The translations under genes were made by a program, and so were the position numbers. From a virus: DNA of 23,380 nt. Positions 1 to 6,193 of the stretch are shown piece by piece. Under the pieces are notes generated by a model. It was not told the origin of the DNA, did not search any database, and saw only the letters and a list, made by a program, of their open reading frames with translations. Each line of letters begins with the position of its first letter. Positions within the stretch are counted from its first letter, which is position 1. The stretch lies in IMG/VR virus record IMGVR_UViG_3300022752_000406, positions 1 to 23,380 of that record. One strand, written 5' to 3'.

Positions 1-44
1 GTCATCGGTCGCTCAACCGTCAAACATTTTGCCCACCCTCCCAT
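1..44 (-). CDS. 5' end of a further gene, cut by the window edge
   Basis: An ATG at 44 opens a frame (MGGWAKCLTVERPM) that runs off the window end without a stop. It lies 12 bases downstream of the HNH gene stop, with a GGCGGG-like purine stretch 7-12 bases before the ATG. Only 14 codons are visible, so no function can be read from the protein. In many actinophages an HNH gene sits next to the terminase genes, which makes a terminase subunit a reasonable guess, but that rests on position alone. Confidence 0.35.
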   Translation of the reverse strand, partial: MGGWAKCLTVERPM

Positions 45-56
45 TGTGTACCCGCC

Positions 57-356
57 TTACTTCGCGTCGCCGCGTCGAGAATTGCAACTGCGATGCGCGG
101 GAAGTAGTGGGCTGTCAGGATCGCCAGGAATAATGTGATCGGCTGTCCATGGGTCGTCGAGCCGCGCACCTTCCATACAGATCCAACAGTATTGTGCGGA
201 GTCGCGGACTGCCTTCGCTCGTGCTTGGTAGTTGCCTGCGTAGTGCGGTCGTTTAGGTTTGGGATGGAGTCGATTGTAGGTGGTCTGACAGTCTGGGCAT
301 CGGCGTGGGTTGGTGGTGAGTTGCCGACAGGTTAGGCATGGTCTTGAGATGGTCAT
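57..356 (-). CDS. HNH endonuclease
   Basis: This 99-aa protein fits a small phage HNH nuclease, which nicks or cuts DNA and in many tailed phages works beside the terminase during packaging. Cys57-x2-Cys60 begins the HNH core, the catalytic ADHIIPGD stretch (Asp73, His74) follows, and HRSCNSRRG (His88, Cys91, Asn92) closes it. The N-terminal Cys7/Cys10 and Cys20/Cys23 pairs suggest a second zinc site. Length is typical for phage free-standing HNH proteins. It starts at an ATG 27 bases after the preceding small ORF. The family is clear; the exact role (packaging or homing) cannot be decided here. Confidence 0.9.
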   Translation of the reverse strand: MTISRPCLTCRQLTTNPRRCPDCQTTYNRLHPKPKRPHYAGNYQARAKAVRDSAQYCWICMEGARLDDPWTADHIIPGDPDSPLLPAHRSCNSRRGDAK

Positions 357-375
357 GGTGTGGTGCCAGAGTGGG

Positions 376-567
376 TCACGCCGTCACGCCATACTATGTA
401 TGGCGGTGAACGGCGTATTTGACAAATTGATTGTCACGCCGTGTTTCACGCCGTAAGTGTAGCCCAATGGATATAAGGCTTTGGCGAGGTTTTCGGCGTA
501 CGCCGTGGTCACGCCGTGTGTGTTTGGCGTGACGGCGTAAGGCGTGTTTTTTGTGGTGTTACGCCGT
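376..567 (-). repeat. Clustered ACGGCGTGA repeats with palindromes
   Basis: In under 200 bases the core GGCGT/ACGCC occurs about eleven times on both strands. Perfect copies of the 9-mer ACGGCGTGA (minus strand) lie at 376-384, 434-442, 446-454 and 509-517. The 12-base palindrome CGGCGTACGCCG is at 494-505. An 8-bp inverted repeat with a 3-base loop (CGCCATAC/GTATGGCG) is at 387-405. Partial copies occur at 383-390, 412-416, 526-538, 541-545 and 561-567. The cluster lies directly after the primase-helicase gene and inside a short weak ORF. Iteron-like arrays beside replication genes often mark origins or protein-binding sites; that reading is inference. Confidence 0.75.
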
Positions 568-581
568 TCAGAATATGTCAC
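384..581 (-). CDS. Small uncharacterised protein overlapping the repeat cluster
   Basis: This frame of 65 aa begins with GTG, overlaps the end of the primase-helicase gene by 14 bases and has a GGAG 8 bases upstream, so translation is plausible. Most of it is dictated by the DNA repeats (recurrent Gly-Val-Thr and Ala-Val-Thr tripeptides). The central residues (AENLAKALYPLGYTYG) look more protein-like. No family was recognised. It may be a real small gene or a chance frame through a cis-acting repeat region. Confidence 0.4.
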   Translation of the reverse strand: MTYSERRNTTKNTPYAVTPNTHGVTTAYAENLAKALYPLGYTYGVKHGVTINLSNTPFTAIHSMA

Positions 582-2415
582 TGGTGAAGGCTCCTTCTTC
601 GGTGTTTAGGCGTTTCATTTCGGCTTGGGCTAGGCGCATGGTTGGTCGTGTTGGTGCGTTGGGTATGGCTTTGAATATTGCCCAGAGTTTGTCTTGGCTG
701 AGGTTGTAGTCGAGGTTGTGTTGTCTGATTATGTCGATGGCTTTGTCTAGTTGTTCTATTCCTTTGACATCTGTTGTGAACATTTCTGTTGAGTCGTTGA
801 CGACGAAGTGTTGGTCTTGAATCCATGTGTGTCGTTTCTTTGTGGCTGTGAGTTTGATGTTGTCGCCGGTGCGTGTCATCTGCCAGACCAGGTCGACGTC
901 GTCGTTCTTGGCTGATGTGCCTCGTGCGCCTTTCTTTAGGTCTTTGCCTGCGTGGTCTATTCGTAGGAGTGATCTGCCTTCGGCTTTGAGGTTGATGGCT
1001 GTCCAGCGGTAGAAGTTACGGACTGTGTCGGCGTCGTTCTCTGCACCTTCTACTGCTCTTGAGAATGTGTCGATGATTACAAGTTTGGCTTGGCATTGTC
1101 TTGCTAGGTCGCAGATCTGTTTGGCTCCTTCGGGTTTGTCTAAGGATCCGATTGGTGGGAGTGAGGCGTAGTGGAGTCGTGTGAGGTCTGTCTTGTCGCT
1201 GTAGCCCATGGCGGTGAGTCGTTCAAAGAGTTGGGCTTGTTGCATCTCGTAGTCCATGTAGAGGATGTCGATTGGTTCGTTGTCGTGTCCGAAGATGTTT
1301 CTGCCTGTTGCTAGTCCTGCTGCAATGTATAGCGCGAGTAGCGACTTGCCTGTTCCGCCTGGTGCGAAGATGACGACGAGCTGGTTGCGTGGGATGACTG
1401 GTTCGATGAGCCAGTCTTCTGTTGGGAAGTCTTGTGTCCAGAAGTCTTGCCAGTTGATGAGGATGTTGTCGGTGATGGTTGGCTGCTCAACTGGGATGAG
1501 GGCTTTGCCTTGTTGCAGTAGGTGTTTGGTGAACGCGGATCTGTCTCCGTTGTGGAACATTTGTGCGGTGTATTGTGCGCGGTTGTATGCGCCTGCTGGA
1601 AGGTTTGGGAGGCTGGTGGTGAATACTTTAAGGATGTCTTTACCTTGCCATCCTGTGGTCGCGGACGTGCCTTCTCGTGCGTCTTTGCCTGGTCTGACCC
1701 AGTGTGTCTCACCTGTGTGGTCGGTGTGGGCTTGTGTCCATCCGTCTGCTCTTAATAGTTCTGGCCAGGTGGTGGCTGCGCAGTAGCGGTCGAGTGGTCC
1801 GCCTTCTTCACGGAGAAGCGATAACGATGGTGGTGTTATCTGATCAGATAACGGCTTAACCGATACTTCTGTTTGTGTTTTGGTTTTGAGTAGTAACACC
1901 ATCCATAGTGGCATGTCGGCTGGTTTGCGGTCGGCGATTGATCTGCCTTCTACCCATTCATAGTTCTTACCGTTGGGATGTTTTGTTGGTGGTGCGAGGA
2001 CTTGTCCGCCGATGCCACGGATGTCGATGCCGATGCCGAGTGTGCCGGATGCTTCGTTGCGGATTGGTTCGTCGGTGAGGAAGTAGATGTGTCGTCCGCC
2101 TGAGCCTGTGATGACTTCTACTGTGTCTGGCAGTTTGCCGTGTAACTGTTCTAGATCTGCGAGTGTTTCGCTACCGCTGAACTGTTGGCGGTCGTCTATG
2201 TCAATGACGATGAGGTAGCGGTCGCGGAACTCGCCTGTTGCGATGCCGAGTCCGCAGTCTTTAAATTGTCCTTCGAACCATGTGCGGATGGTGGTCGGGT
2301 CGGATGTTGCAGCGTTCTGCCAGCCTTGCATCGGCGGTCGTTTCTCACCTTGTTTGATTGGTATGACGCGGACTTGTTTGTTGGCGTAGGCAAGTGCAGT
2401 TGTTAACACGCTCAT
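568..2415 (-). CDS. Bifunctional primase-polymerase / RecA-like helicase
   Basis: This 615-aa replicative protein fuses an archaeo-eukaryotic-type Prim-Pol domain to a RecA/RepA-like NTPase, and would prime and unwind DNA at the phage fork. The N-terminal domain (about 1-165) has the metal-binding VIDIDD motif (Asp72, Asp74), GSGGRHIYF (105-112) and DIRGIGGQVLAPPTKHPNG (131-149). A middle region (about 210-300) has the WVRPGKDAREG stretch shared by phage primase-helicases. The C-terminal NTPase has Walker A APGGTGKS (351-358), Walker B LVIIDT (445-450) and a LLRIDHAGKD segment (483-492). The ATG has AAGGAGGG just upstream. Neighbouring nuclease and ssDNA-binding genes support a replication module. 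No separate DNA polymerase gene is visible in the window. Confidence 0.95.
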   Translation of the reverse strand: MSVLTTALAYANKQVRVIPIKQGEKRPPMQGWQNAATSDPTTIRTWFEGQFKDCGLGIATGEFRDRYLIVIDIDDRQQFSGSETLADLEQLHGKLPDTVEVITGSGGRHIYFLTDEPIRNEASGTLGIGIDIRGIGGQVLAPPTKHPNGKNYEWVEGRSIADRKPADMPLWMVLLLKTKTQTEVSVKPLSDQITPPSLSLLREEGGPLDRYCAATTWPELLRADGWTQAHTDHTGETHWVRPGKDAREGTSATTGWQGKDILKVFTTSLPNLPAGAYNRAQYTAQMFHNGDRSAFTKHLLQQGKALIPVEQPTITDNILINWQDFWTQDFPTEDWLIEPVIPRNQLVVIFAPGGTGKSLLALYIAAGLATGRNIFGHDNEPIDILYMDYEMQQAQLFERLTAMGYSDKTDLTRLHYASLPPIGSLDKPEGAKQICDLARQCQAKLVIIDTFSRAVEGAENDADTVRNFYRWTAINLKAEGRSLLRIDHAGKDLKKGARGTSAKNDDVDLVWQMTRTGDNIKLTATKKRHTWIQDQHFVVNDSTEMFTTDVKGIEQLDKAIDIIRQHNLDYNLSQDKLWAIFKAIPNAPTRPTMRLAQAEMKRLNTEEGAFTSDIF

Positions 2416-2439
2416 GAACCCTCCTTGGGTTTCGTTAGT

Positions 2440-2898
2440 TTAGTGTTTAGAAACTATGTCGACGATGTCTTGCGGTATCTTTCGTCCGCGCATCTCATAC
2501 AACCATGACACGAAGACAAGTTCGCTGAGCTTGGTGTCGTTCGCGTTGCTCGGTAGGTCGGCTGTGTGTGCGTGGCTGTTGAGCGGAATGATCTGGAACC
2601 ATGGCACCGAGTCTTCTGGTACTTCGCCCCACCAGCCGTCTTGGTTGGAGTGACCGTAACGAACGATGAACGCTGGGATGCTTGCCATGTCGCCGAGCGC
2701 GGTCAGGGTTCGGTTGTTCGCTGATTCGAGATAGATGACGCCGTGTTCATGTTTGTAGTCAATCAGTGCGACCGGTACACACTTGTCGTACTCCGCGAGG
2801 ATAAAGTCCAAGTCCATTGCTGGCACGTTGCTTCCCCACACTCGATGTCTGCCTGACAGCCAGGCGTCTCGTTTGAAGTGTTGTTCGTTACTTGCCAT
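2440..2898 (-). CDS. PD-(D/E)XK-like nuclease, putative
   Basis: This 152-aa protein carries AMDLDFILAEYDKCVPVALIDYKHE, in which Asp29/Asp31, Glu36 and Asp47-x-Lys49 fit the catalytic spacing of the PD-(D/E)XK nuclease fold (acidic residue, then D/E-x-K on the next strand). The strand-turn-strand pattern around residues 26-60 agrees. The rest, with several Trp residues (GWWGE, PWFQIIPLN), was not recognised. The start ATG has GGAGGAATACT upstream and overlaps the HTH gene stop by 11 bases. Lying between an HTH gene and the primase-helicase, it probably belongs to replication or recombination. The fold call comes from motifs only. Confidence 0.6.
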   Translation of the reverse strand: MASNEQHFKRDAWLSGRHRVWGSNVPAMDLDFILAEYDKCVPVALIDYKHEHGVIYLESANNRTLTALGDMASIPAFIVRYGHSNQDGWWGEVPEDSVPWFQIIPLNSHAHTADLPSNANDTKLSELVFVSWLYEMRGRKIPQDIVDIVSKH

Positions 2899-3154
2899 AG
2901 TATTCCTCCTGTTTTTCGTACCAGTCTGACCAGATGGTCGCTGGGTGCATACCTATTCGACATGCGTAGTAGTCCGCTTTGAAGACGTGTAGGTTGGCTT
3001 CTTCGGGTCTGTTACGCCATCGGATAATCGTTCCTCTACTGACGCCGAACACGTCAGCGAAGAACGAATTGTTTTTATCCTTTGGGTAAAGTGCCAACAG
3101 GTTTGATACTGAATAGCAGTAAGCACCTGTTGGCTTCTTGCGATGCTTGCCCAC
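2888..3154 (-). CDS. Small HTH DNA-binding protein
   Basis: This 88-aa basic protein has a helix-turn-helix-like core, FFADVFGVSRGTIIRWRN (31-48), with the small residue, Gly at the turn and Arg/Thr-rich recognition helix expected of transposase- or MerR-like HTHs. The C-terminal half has HPATIWSDWYEKQEEYY. It starts with GTG in a TAGTG overlap with the stop of the preceding gene. It may be an early regulator or bind DNA for replication of the adjacent primase-helicase region. Confidence 0.6.
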   Translation of the reverse strand: MGKHRKKPTGAYCYSVSNLLALYPKDKNNSFFADVFGVSRGTIIRWRNRPEEANLHVFKADYYACRIGMHPATIWSDWYEKQEEYYGK

Positions 3155-3387
3155 TAATCATTCCATGTGGTCAACTGATCTGAGATGACCGATGGTTCAA
3201 AGTCGTATGCGTCGTTGACGAATGTGACGATGTCTTGTGGTGCGATGCCTGAGCATTCGATCGGTTCGCGCACGACTGCTTCGATGACTGTGCCGACACT
3301 GGCGACAATGATGATGTCGTCGGTGTTTGTTTCGTCGTAGTCGATGCGTGTTGTGCCGAATCGTGTGTTGATGTATATCTGTTTCAT
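3154..3387 (-). CDS. Small acidic protein of unknown function
   Basis: The protein is 77 aa long, starting at the ATG at 3387, which has AGGAGG six bases upstream. A longer frame reaching back to 3558 lacks such a site and would overlap two genes. The sequence is acidic, with alternating hydrophobic stretches (DIIIVASVGTVIEAVV at 24-39) that suggest a small beta-rich fold. No family was recognised. It sits in a run of short early genes between the 25-aa membrane peptide and the HTH gene. Confidence 0.65.
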   Translation of the reverse strand: MKQIYINTRFGTTRIDYDETNTDDIIIVASVGTVIEAVVREPIECSGIAPQDIVTFVNDAYDFEPSVISDQLTTWND

Positions 3388-3395
3388 GTTGCCTC

Positions 3396-3473
3396 CTAGG
3401 CGTTTAGTTTTCGTTTGATAGTTAGATAAAGATTGATTGCGTTTACAGCAATTAGTGCAGGGATCAACATCAT
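3396..3473 (-). CDS. 25-aa membrane microprotein
   Basis: This ORF encodes MMLIPALIAVNAINLYLTIK plus a basic tail (RKLNA): one hydrophobic helix of about 17 residues with Lys/Arg at the C-terminus, the shape of a single-pass phage membrane peptide. Its ATG overlaps the TGA of the preceding gene as ATGA, which favours coupled translation. GGAGG lies just before; a second ATG three bases on is better spaced. It fills an otherwise empty gap of about 80 bases. No homologue is recognised and function is unknown. Confidence 0.5.
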   Translation of the reverse strand: MMLIPALIAVNAINLYLTIKRKLNA

Positions 3474-3766
3474 TCCTCCGTTTCTTCTTCAGTTGATTTC
3501 TTTGGCTCGTAGTAGAAACCTTGTGGTGGCATTCGGAACCATTGGTTCGGATGTCCACGTCTTGGTGCGCGTTTAGCGCGTGGTTGCCCGACTGAGATAC
3601 CTGGGTATTGGATTCCGTTGCGTAATGTTTCGTGCATCAACAGTGCTTCAAATTGGCGACCGATGCCACCATTGATTAGCGCGTCTGCTAACGCATCAGC
3701 GCATCGGCGTTCATGGATGATTTCGTTTTGTAGTTGCTGGAACTTTTGTCGTTCTTCTTTATTCAT
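3470..3766 (-). CDS. Uncharacterised 98-aa phage protein
   Basis: The ATG has AGGAGG at good spacing. The N-terminal half is helical (KEERQKFQQLQNEIIHERRC, then ADALADALINGGIGRQFEALLMHE). The middle is basic and Pro/Arg-rich (PRAKRAPRRGHPNQWFRMPP), possibly nucleic-acid binding, and the tail is acidic (KKSTEEETEE). The gene is coupled to the downstream 25-aa ORF by an ATGA overlap. No family was recognised. Confidence 0.65.
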   Translation of the reverse strand: MNKEERQKFQQLQNEIIHERRCADALADALINGGIGRQFEALLMHETLRNGIQYPGISVGQPRAKRAPRRGHPNQWFRMPPQGFYYEPKKSTEEETEE

Positions 3767-3784
3767 TGTGCAGACCTCCTATGG

Positions 3785-4036
3785 TCATTCGTCTTGCAGT
3801 AACTGTCTAGCTATTCTTAGTTTCTCGGCAGCCGAGGCTGATTCGAGAAGTCCGATAGTAGTAGATGTAACTTGCTCAGGCGGGCATATCGTGAAAAACT
3901 TTTCTTCGGCAGTAACAAAGTTTTGGATGGTGGCAACCAATGTGTAAGCCGTGCAAACATTGTCAACATCACACTGCGACTCGATCAAGTATTTAAGACG
4001 GTCATCAAAGGTTTGTTCTTCTTCACTCATCGTCAT
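3785..4036 (-). CDS. Uncharacterised 83-aa protein
   Basis: This small acidic protein is predicted mostly helical (DDRLKYLIESQCDVDNVCTAYTLVATIQNFV, then SASAAEKLRIARQLLQDE). Two ATGs are available, 4036 and 4030. CGGAG upstream fits the first; the second sits inside the overlap with the 28-aa ORF. It contains three Cys without a clear metal-binding arrangement. No family was recognised. It belongs to the tightly packed early microprotein run. Confidence 0.6.
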   Translation of the reverse strand: MTMSEEEQTFDDRLKYLIESQCDVDNVCTAYTLVATIQNFVTAEEKFFTICPPEQVTSTTIGLLESASAAEKLRIARQLLQDE

Positions 4037-4109
4037 CTGGCTTATCTCCGCAGCAAGGATGTGCTGGTAGCAATCTGGTGGGAAGGCAGGAGCACAGTTT
4101 CGGTTTCAT
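4023..4109 (-). CDS. 28-aa Cys-rich microprotein
   Basis: This frame encodes MKPKLCSCLPTRLLPAHPCC followed by GDKPDDDE. Cys6-x-Cys8 and Cys19-Cys20 could form a minimal zinc knuckle. Its ATG overlaps the stop of the RHH gene as ATGA, and its stop lies just inside the next gene, so it exactly bridges two genes. No distinct ribosome binding site was seen; translation would rely on coupling. It may be a chance frame, but position and Cys pattern favour a gene. Confidence 0.4.
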   Translation of the reverse strand: MKPKLCSCLPTRLLPAHPCCGDKPDDDE

Positions 4110-4270
4110 TTGTTGTCAAGTCCGAAGTGCTGTTCCAAGATACTTCGCACGACTGCTGAGAGTGTCACGTCTTGTTTGTCGGCTTCTAGTTCTATGGCGT
4201 CGCGTAACTCGTGTGAGATTGCTGCGCAAACATAACTTCGTCCGCGCACATAGTTTGTTACCGTCCTCAT
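4106..4270 (-). CDS. Ribbon-helix-helix DNA-binding protein
   Basis: This 54-aa protein has the layout of an RHH (Arc/CopG/MetJ) regulator. A short beta strand (RSYVCAAIS, 11-19) is followed by helix A (HELRDAIELEADKQD, 20-34), a turn with Thr36-Ser38, and helix B (AVVRSILEQHFG, 39-50). RHH proteins dimerise and bind operators through the paired strands. It overlaps the preceding gene by ATGA (start 4270) and the following 28-aa ORF by ATGA. It is a good candidate for an early transcriptional repressor. The target site is unknown. Confidence 0.7.
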   Translation of the reverse strand: MRTVTNYVRGRSYVCAAISHELRDAIELEADKQDVTLSAVVRSILEQHFGLDNK

Positions 4271-4584
4271 TTTTCGGCCACTGTCCGCGGGAATGGCAGA
4301 TCGTTGTAAGCCTGGTTGAGTAGTCCGAGGTAGCCGAGCGTGTCGAGCAGACTGTCGTGGTGAAGTCGGTTCTTGTCTAGGTTGGTGCGTAGTCGCGCCA
4401 GTTTCACTGACACCATGAACAGGAGCGCGTCGGCGATACTGAGCTTCACACCGGTCAAGCCTTCAAAGATTGCGATGACTTTGCTGTAATCCTCGGTCAC
4501 GTTGCCGTACGAGTCTTGTCGTGCGCCTGTGACGAGCAGGTGGGCTTCGAGAAGTATGTCTGCACCGACTGTTTCATGTTTCAT
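4267..4584 (-). CDS. DUF6378-like phage protein
   Basis: The 105-aa protein matches the pattern of a conserved phage family: ILLEAHLLVTGARQDSYGN (10-28), a central helix with IADALLFMVSVKLARLR (50-66), and HHDSLLDTLGYLGLL (75-89). The G-x-R-x-x-x-YG, KLAR and DSLLDT-GY positions are the ones I recall as conserved in DUF6378, a family resembling all-helical nucleotide-pyrophosphohydrolase-like proteins. The biochemical role is not established. It overlaps its upstream neighbour by ATGA and its downstream neighbour by ATGA. Confidence 0.65.
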   Translation of the reverse strand: MKHETVGADILLEAHLLVTGARQDSYGNVTEDYSKVIAIFEGLTGVKLSIADALLFMVSVKLARLRTNLDKNRLHHDSLLDTLGYLGLLNQAYNDLPFPRTVAEK

Positions 4585-4805
4585 AGTTCAATACCTTGCT
4601 GGATGTGTAGTCGCAGTCGGTCAATGACCGAGTTGGCGATTGCCAGTTTTGCTTTCGTGGATTCAAGTTCTTGATGTAAGGAATCTGAGATGTCACGATT
4701 CGAGTCGCGTTGTTCGGTGACTGTTTCAAGTGCGACTGATAGTTCTGCGACTCGTGTTTGAAGTTCGTTGATTTCTTGTGTCATTGCGTAAATGTCTGCG
4801 GTCAT
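4581..4805 (-). CDS. Small coiled-coil protein
   Basis: The 74-aa protein is almost entirely helical with heptad spacing (MTQEINELQTRVAELSVALE, then ELESTKAKLAIANSVIDRLR), so it should form a coiled coil of about 60 residues. It overlaps the 43-aa gene upstream and the DUF6378-like gene downstream, both by ATGA. No domain was recognised. It may be a scaffold or oligomerisation partner for a neighbouring early protein. Confidence 0.6.
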   Translation of the reverse strand: MTADIYAMTQEINELQTRVAELSVALETVTEQRDSNRDISDSLHQELESTKAKLAIANSVIDRLRLHIQQGIEL

Positions 4806-4933
4806 TTCTTTGCTCTCCTTGCTAGTTCGTCTTTAAGTGATTTGATTAATTCAAACAATCGGTCTTGACTGCCTGGTCCTACGAATATCTTCTCTAGGAA
4901 TGCGATCGCATCCTCAATATCTTTCTTTGTCAT
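4802..4933 (-). CDS. 43-aa helical microprotein
   Basis: The frame encodes MTKKDIEDAIAFLEKIFVGP, then GSQDRLFELIKSLKDELARRAKK: two amphipathic helices joined by a Gly-Pro-Gly turn, with a basic C-terminus. AAGGA is 6 bases before the ATG. The stop overlaps the next start as ATGA. It is the first gene after a strong hairpin (4950-5002). No family was recognised. Confidence 0.6.
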   Translation of the reverse strand: MTKKDIEDAIAFLEKIFVGPGSQDRLFELIKSLKDELARRAKK

Positions 4934-4949
4934 TTGTGTCCTTAATGTC

Positions 4950-5002
4950 AGAAACCCGACCCAGCCGAAACAGAGGGACCAAAACGGCTGGATCGGATTT
5001 CC
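4950..5002 (-). terminator. 18-bp stem-loop after the ssDNA-binding protein gene
   Basis: On the minus-strand RNA the arms at 4985-5002 and 4950-4967 pair over 18 bp with three G-U wobbles, around a 17-nt loop at 4968-4984. The 3' arm ends in GGGUUUCU. The wobbles would be A-C mismatches on the opposite strand, so the structure is minus-strand specific. It starts nine bases past the stop of the ssDNA-binding protein gene. It reads as a terminator or attenuator between two early gene blocks; the short U tract makes strength uncertain. Confidence 0.65.
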
Positions 5003-5010
5003 TTAGATTT

Positions 5011-5412
5011 CTACCAACGGTCGTCTGTAGCGACCTTCTCAACTTTGGCGGCGAACAGCTTCGCAGCGTTGAATCCAGCCTTCTTCTCACCATCAGCCGA
5101 ATACTTGACCGAGATCTTGTTGCCGGTCAACTCGGTGACTGATGCTTGCTTTGCAGCCTCACGGATCGCGGTGATCATTGCACCACGCGCCCACAAGTTG
5201 GCATTGCCATCACCAGTTTCTGTCTTGAGTGTGATCACATATACGAATCGTGGATCACCGTTCGGCCATGTCTTGGCGACACCTGCCGGATCTCGGTCTT
5301 CCAGTTTCTTGACATCGAGCACGATGCCTGTGTGAACATCACCTATTTTCTCGAACTTCAAACTTGGAAGTTTGGGTCCGCCTCCTGCAAGGAGATCTTG
5401 TTCATCTGACAT
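5011..5412 (-). CDS. Putative phage ssDNA-binding protein (OB-fold-like)
   Basis: The 133-aa protein has the arrangement of an actinophage family usually assigned to ssDNA binding. A strand pair enters an OB-like barrel (FEKIGDVHTGIVLDVKKLED, 20-39), then comes PAGVAKTWPNGDPRFVYVITLKT (42-64), then LWARGAMITAIREAAKQASV (73-92) and NKISVKYSADGEKK (97-110). It would coat single strands made during replication or by the RecB-like exonuclease encoded two genes upstream. The stop of the previous gene overlaps its start (TAATG). The assignment is by sequence pattern and context. Confidence 0.6.
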   Translation of the reverse strand: MSDEQDLLAGGGPKLPSLKFEKIGDVHTGIVLDVKKLEDRDPAGVAKTWPNGDPRFVYVITLKTETGDGNANLWARGAMITAIREAAKQASVTELTGNKISVKYSADGEKKAGFNAAKLFAAKVEKVATDDRW

Positions 5413-5855
5413 TACTTACCTACTTTCTGGTTGTTTGGGAATCTGAGGTTGAATGTATTCGTTTCATCTTCGTAACTCATTTCGGCTTCGTCATAGCGCA
5501 CATGGTTGCAGTATTTCTTAAACTCTTCTGCTTCCATGGCGTTTAGATGTCCGACCGCTCCGCCTGCAGTTTTCATTATGTACCCTGTCGCCGCATAGCA
5601 GACACTGCGGATCAGGTCTTCGTCGAAGTTGTCTGATAAGGCGAGGTCTATAAGACCGCGTCCGATGCAGAACCTTCGATGAGATTTGAGTTGGTCAAAC
5701 GAGATTGTTTGACCGTATTCGTTGCATTCTGTCGCAACCTTCTTGATCATTGTCCGATGTTTAGGACGGAGCGTGTCAAAGTCGGCTTGGAGTTGTAGTG
5801 CGCTGGTTCGGTCGCTGCCAGTTGTGTAGATGCGTCCCTCGAATTCGTCAGTCAT
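5412..5855 (-). CDS. Uncharacterised 147-aa protein
   Basis: The start was set at the ATG at 5855, which has AAAGGA nine bases upstream and overlaps the coiled-coil gene stop by 8 bases (ATGACTGA). The protein is mainly helical with clustered charged residues (RPKHRTMIKKVATECNEYGQ near 29-48) and a middle Cys/Arg-containing part (SHRRFCIGRGLIDLALS). The tail is acidic (EAEMSYEDE). No family was recognised. It lies between the exonuclease and ssDNA-binding genes, so a role in recombination or replication is possible. Confidence 0.6.
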   Translation of the reverse strand: MTDEFEGRIYTTGSDRTSALQLQADFDTLRPKHRTMIKKVATECNEYGQTISFDQLKSHRRFCIGRGLIDLALSDNFDEDLIRSVCYAATGYIMKTAGGAVGHLNAMEAEEFKKYCNHVRYDEAEMSYEDETNTFNLRFPNNQKVGK

Positions 5856-6042
5856 TGAGCATCCTTTCAATCCGATTGAGATTATCTTCGGCAATGTCAG
5901 CGATCAGATTTTGTATCGCCAAATTGCTTGACTGCAATTCACTCAAGGCTTCCCGACATAGTTTTTCTAATTCGGCGTTTAGATCTTGCAACCGTACAAT
6001 TTCACGACCTTGCTCCAACATCTTCTTTCGCATGTCACTCAT
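5848..6042 (-). CDS. Small coiled-coil protein
   Basis: The protein has 64 aa from the ATG at 6042, chosen because AAGGAG lies 6 bases upstream; an ATG three bases earlier is also possible. A longer reading back to 6180 would run through the zinc-ribbon gene in another frame. Residues 5-60 have continuous heptad spacing (REIVRLQDLNAELEKLCREA and onward), so it is a probable coiled coil. The function is unknown. Confidence 0.6.
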   Translation of the reverse strand: MSDMRKKMLEQGREIVRLQDLNAELEKLCREALSELQSSNLAIQNLIADIAEDNLNRIERMLND

Positions 6043-6193
6043 CATCGTCTCCTTCTGTGGCGTGTTCTTCTTCCCATTCGCAATACGAGCATGACCCGTC
6101 TTCGTTGTTCCAGTTCGCGCACACACATCTGCGATGCGGGTTGACGCCTCGGTTCTCGTTCGGATCATATTCTTTGTCAATTCGTGACCTCAT
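6035..6193 (-). CDS. 52-aa zinc-ribbon-like protein
   Basis: The protein holds Cys23-x-Cys25-x9-Cys35-x2-Cys38 (RRCVCANWNNEDGSCSYCEW), a compact four-cysteine zinc site, between a basic N-terminus and a very acidic C-terminus (EEEHATEGDDDE). Its ATG overlaps the stop of the RecB-like nuclease gene (ATGA), indicating translational coupling. The following coiled-coil gene overlaps its end. It may bind nucleic acid or protein as a nuclease accessory; no specific family was recognised. Confidence 0.65.
   Translation of the reverse strand: MRSRIDKEYDPNENRGVNPHRRCVCANWNNEDGSCSYCEWEEEHATEGDDDE

Noticed and set aside
3154-3558. Longer start for the 77-aa protein
   Set aside because: The added 57 residues overlap two other genes and lack a ribosome binding site, whereas AGGAGG precedes the ATG at 3387.
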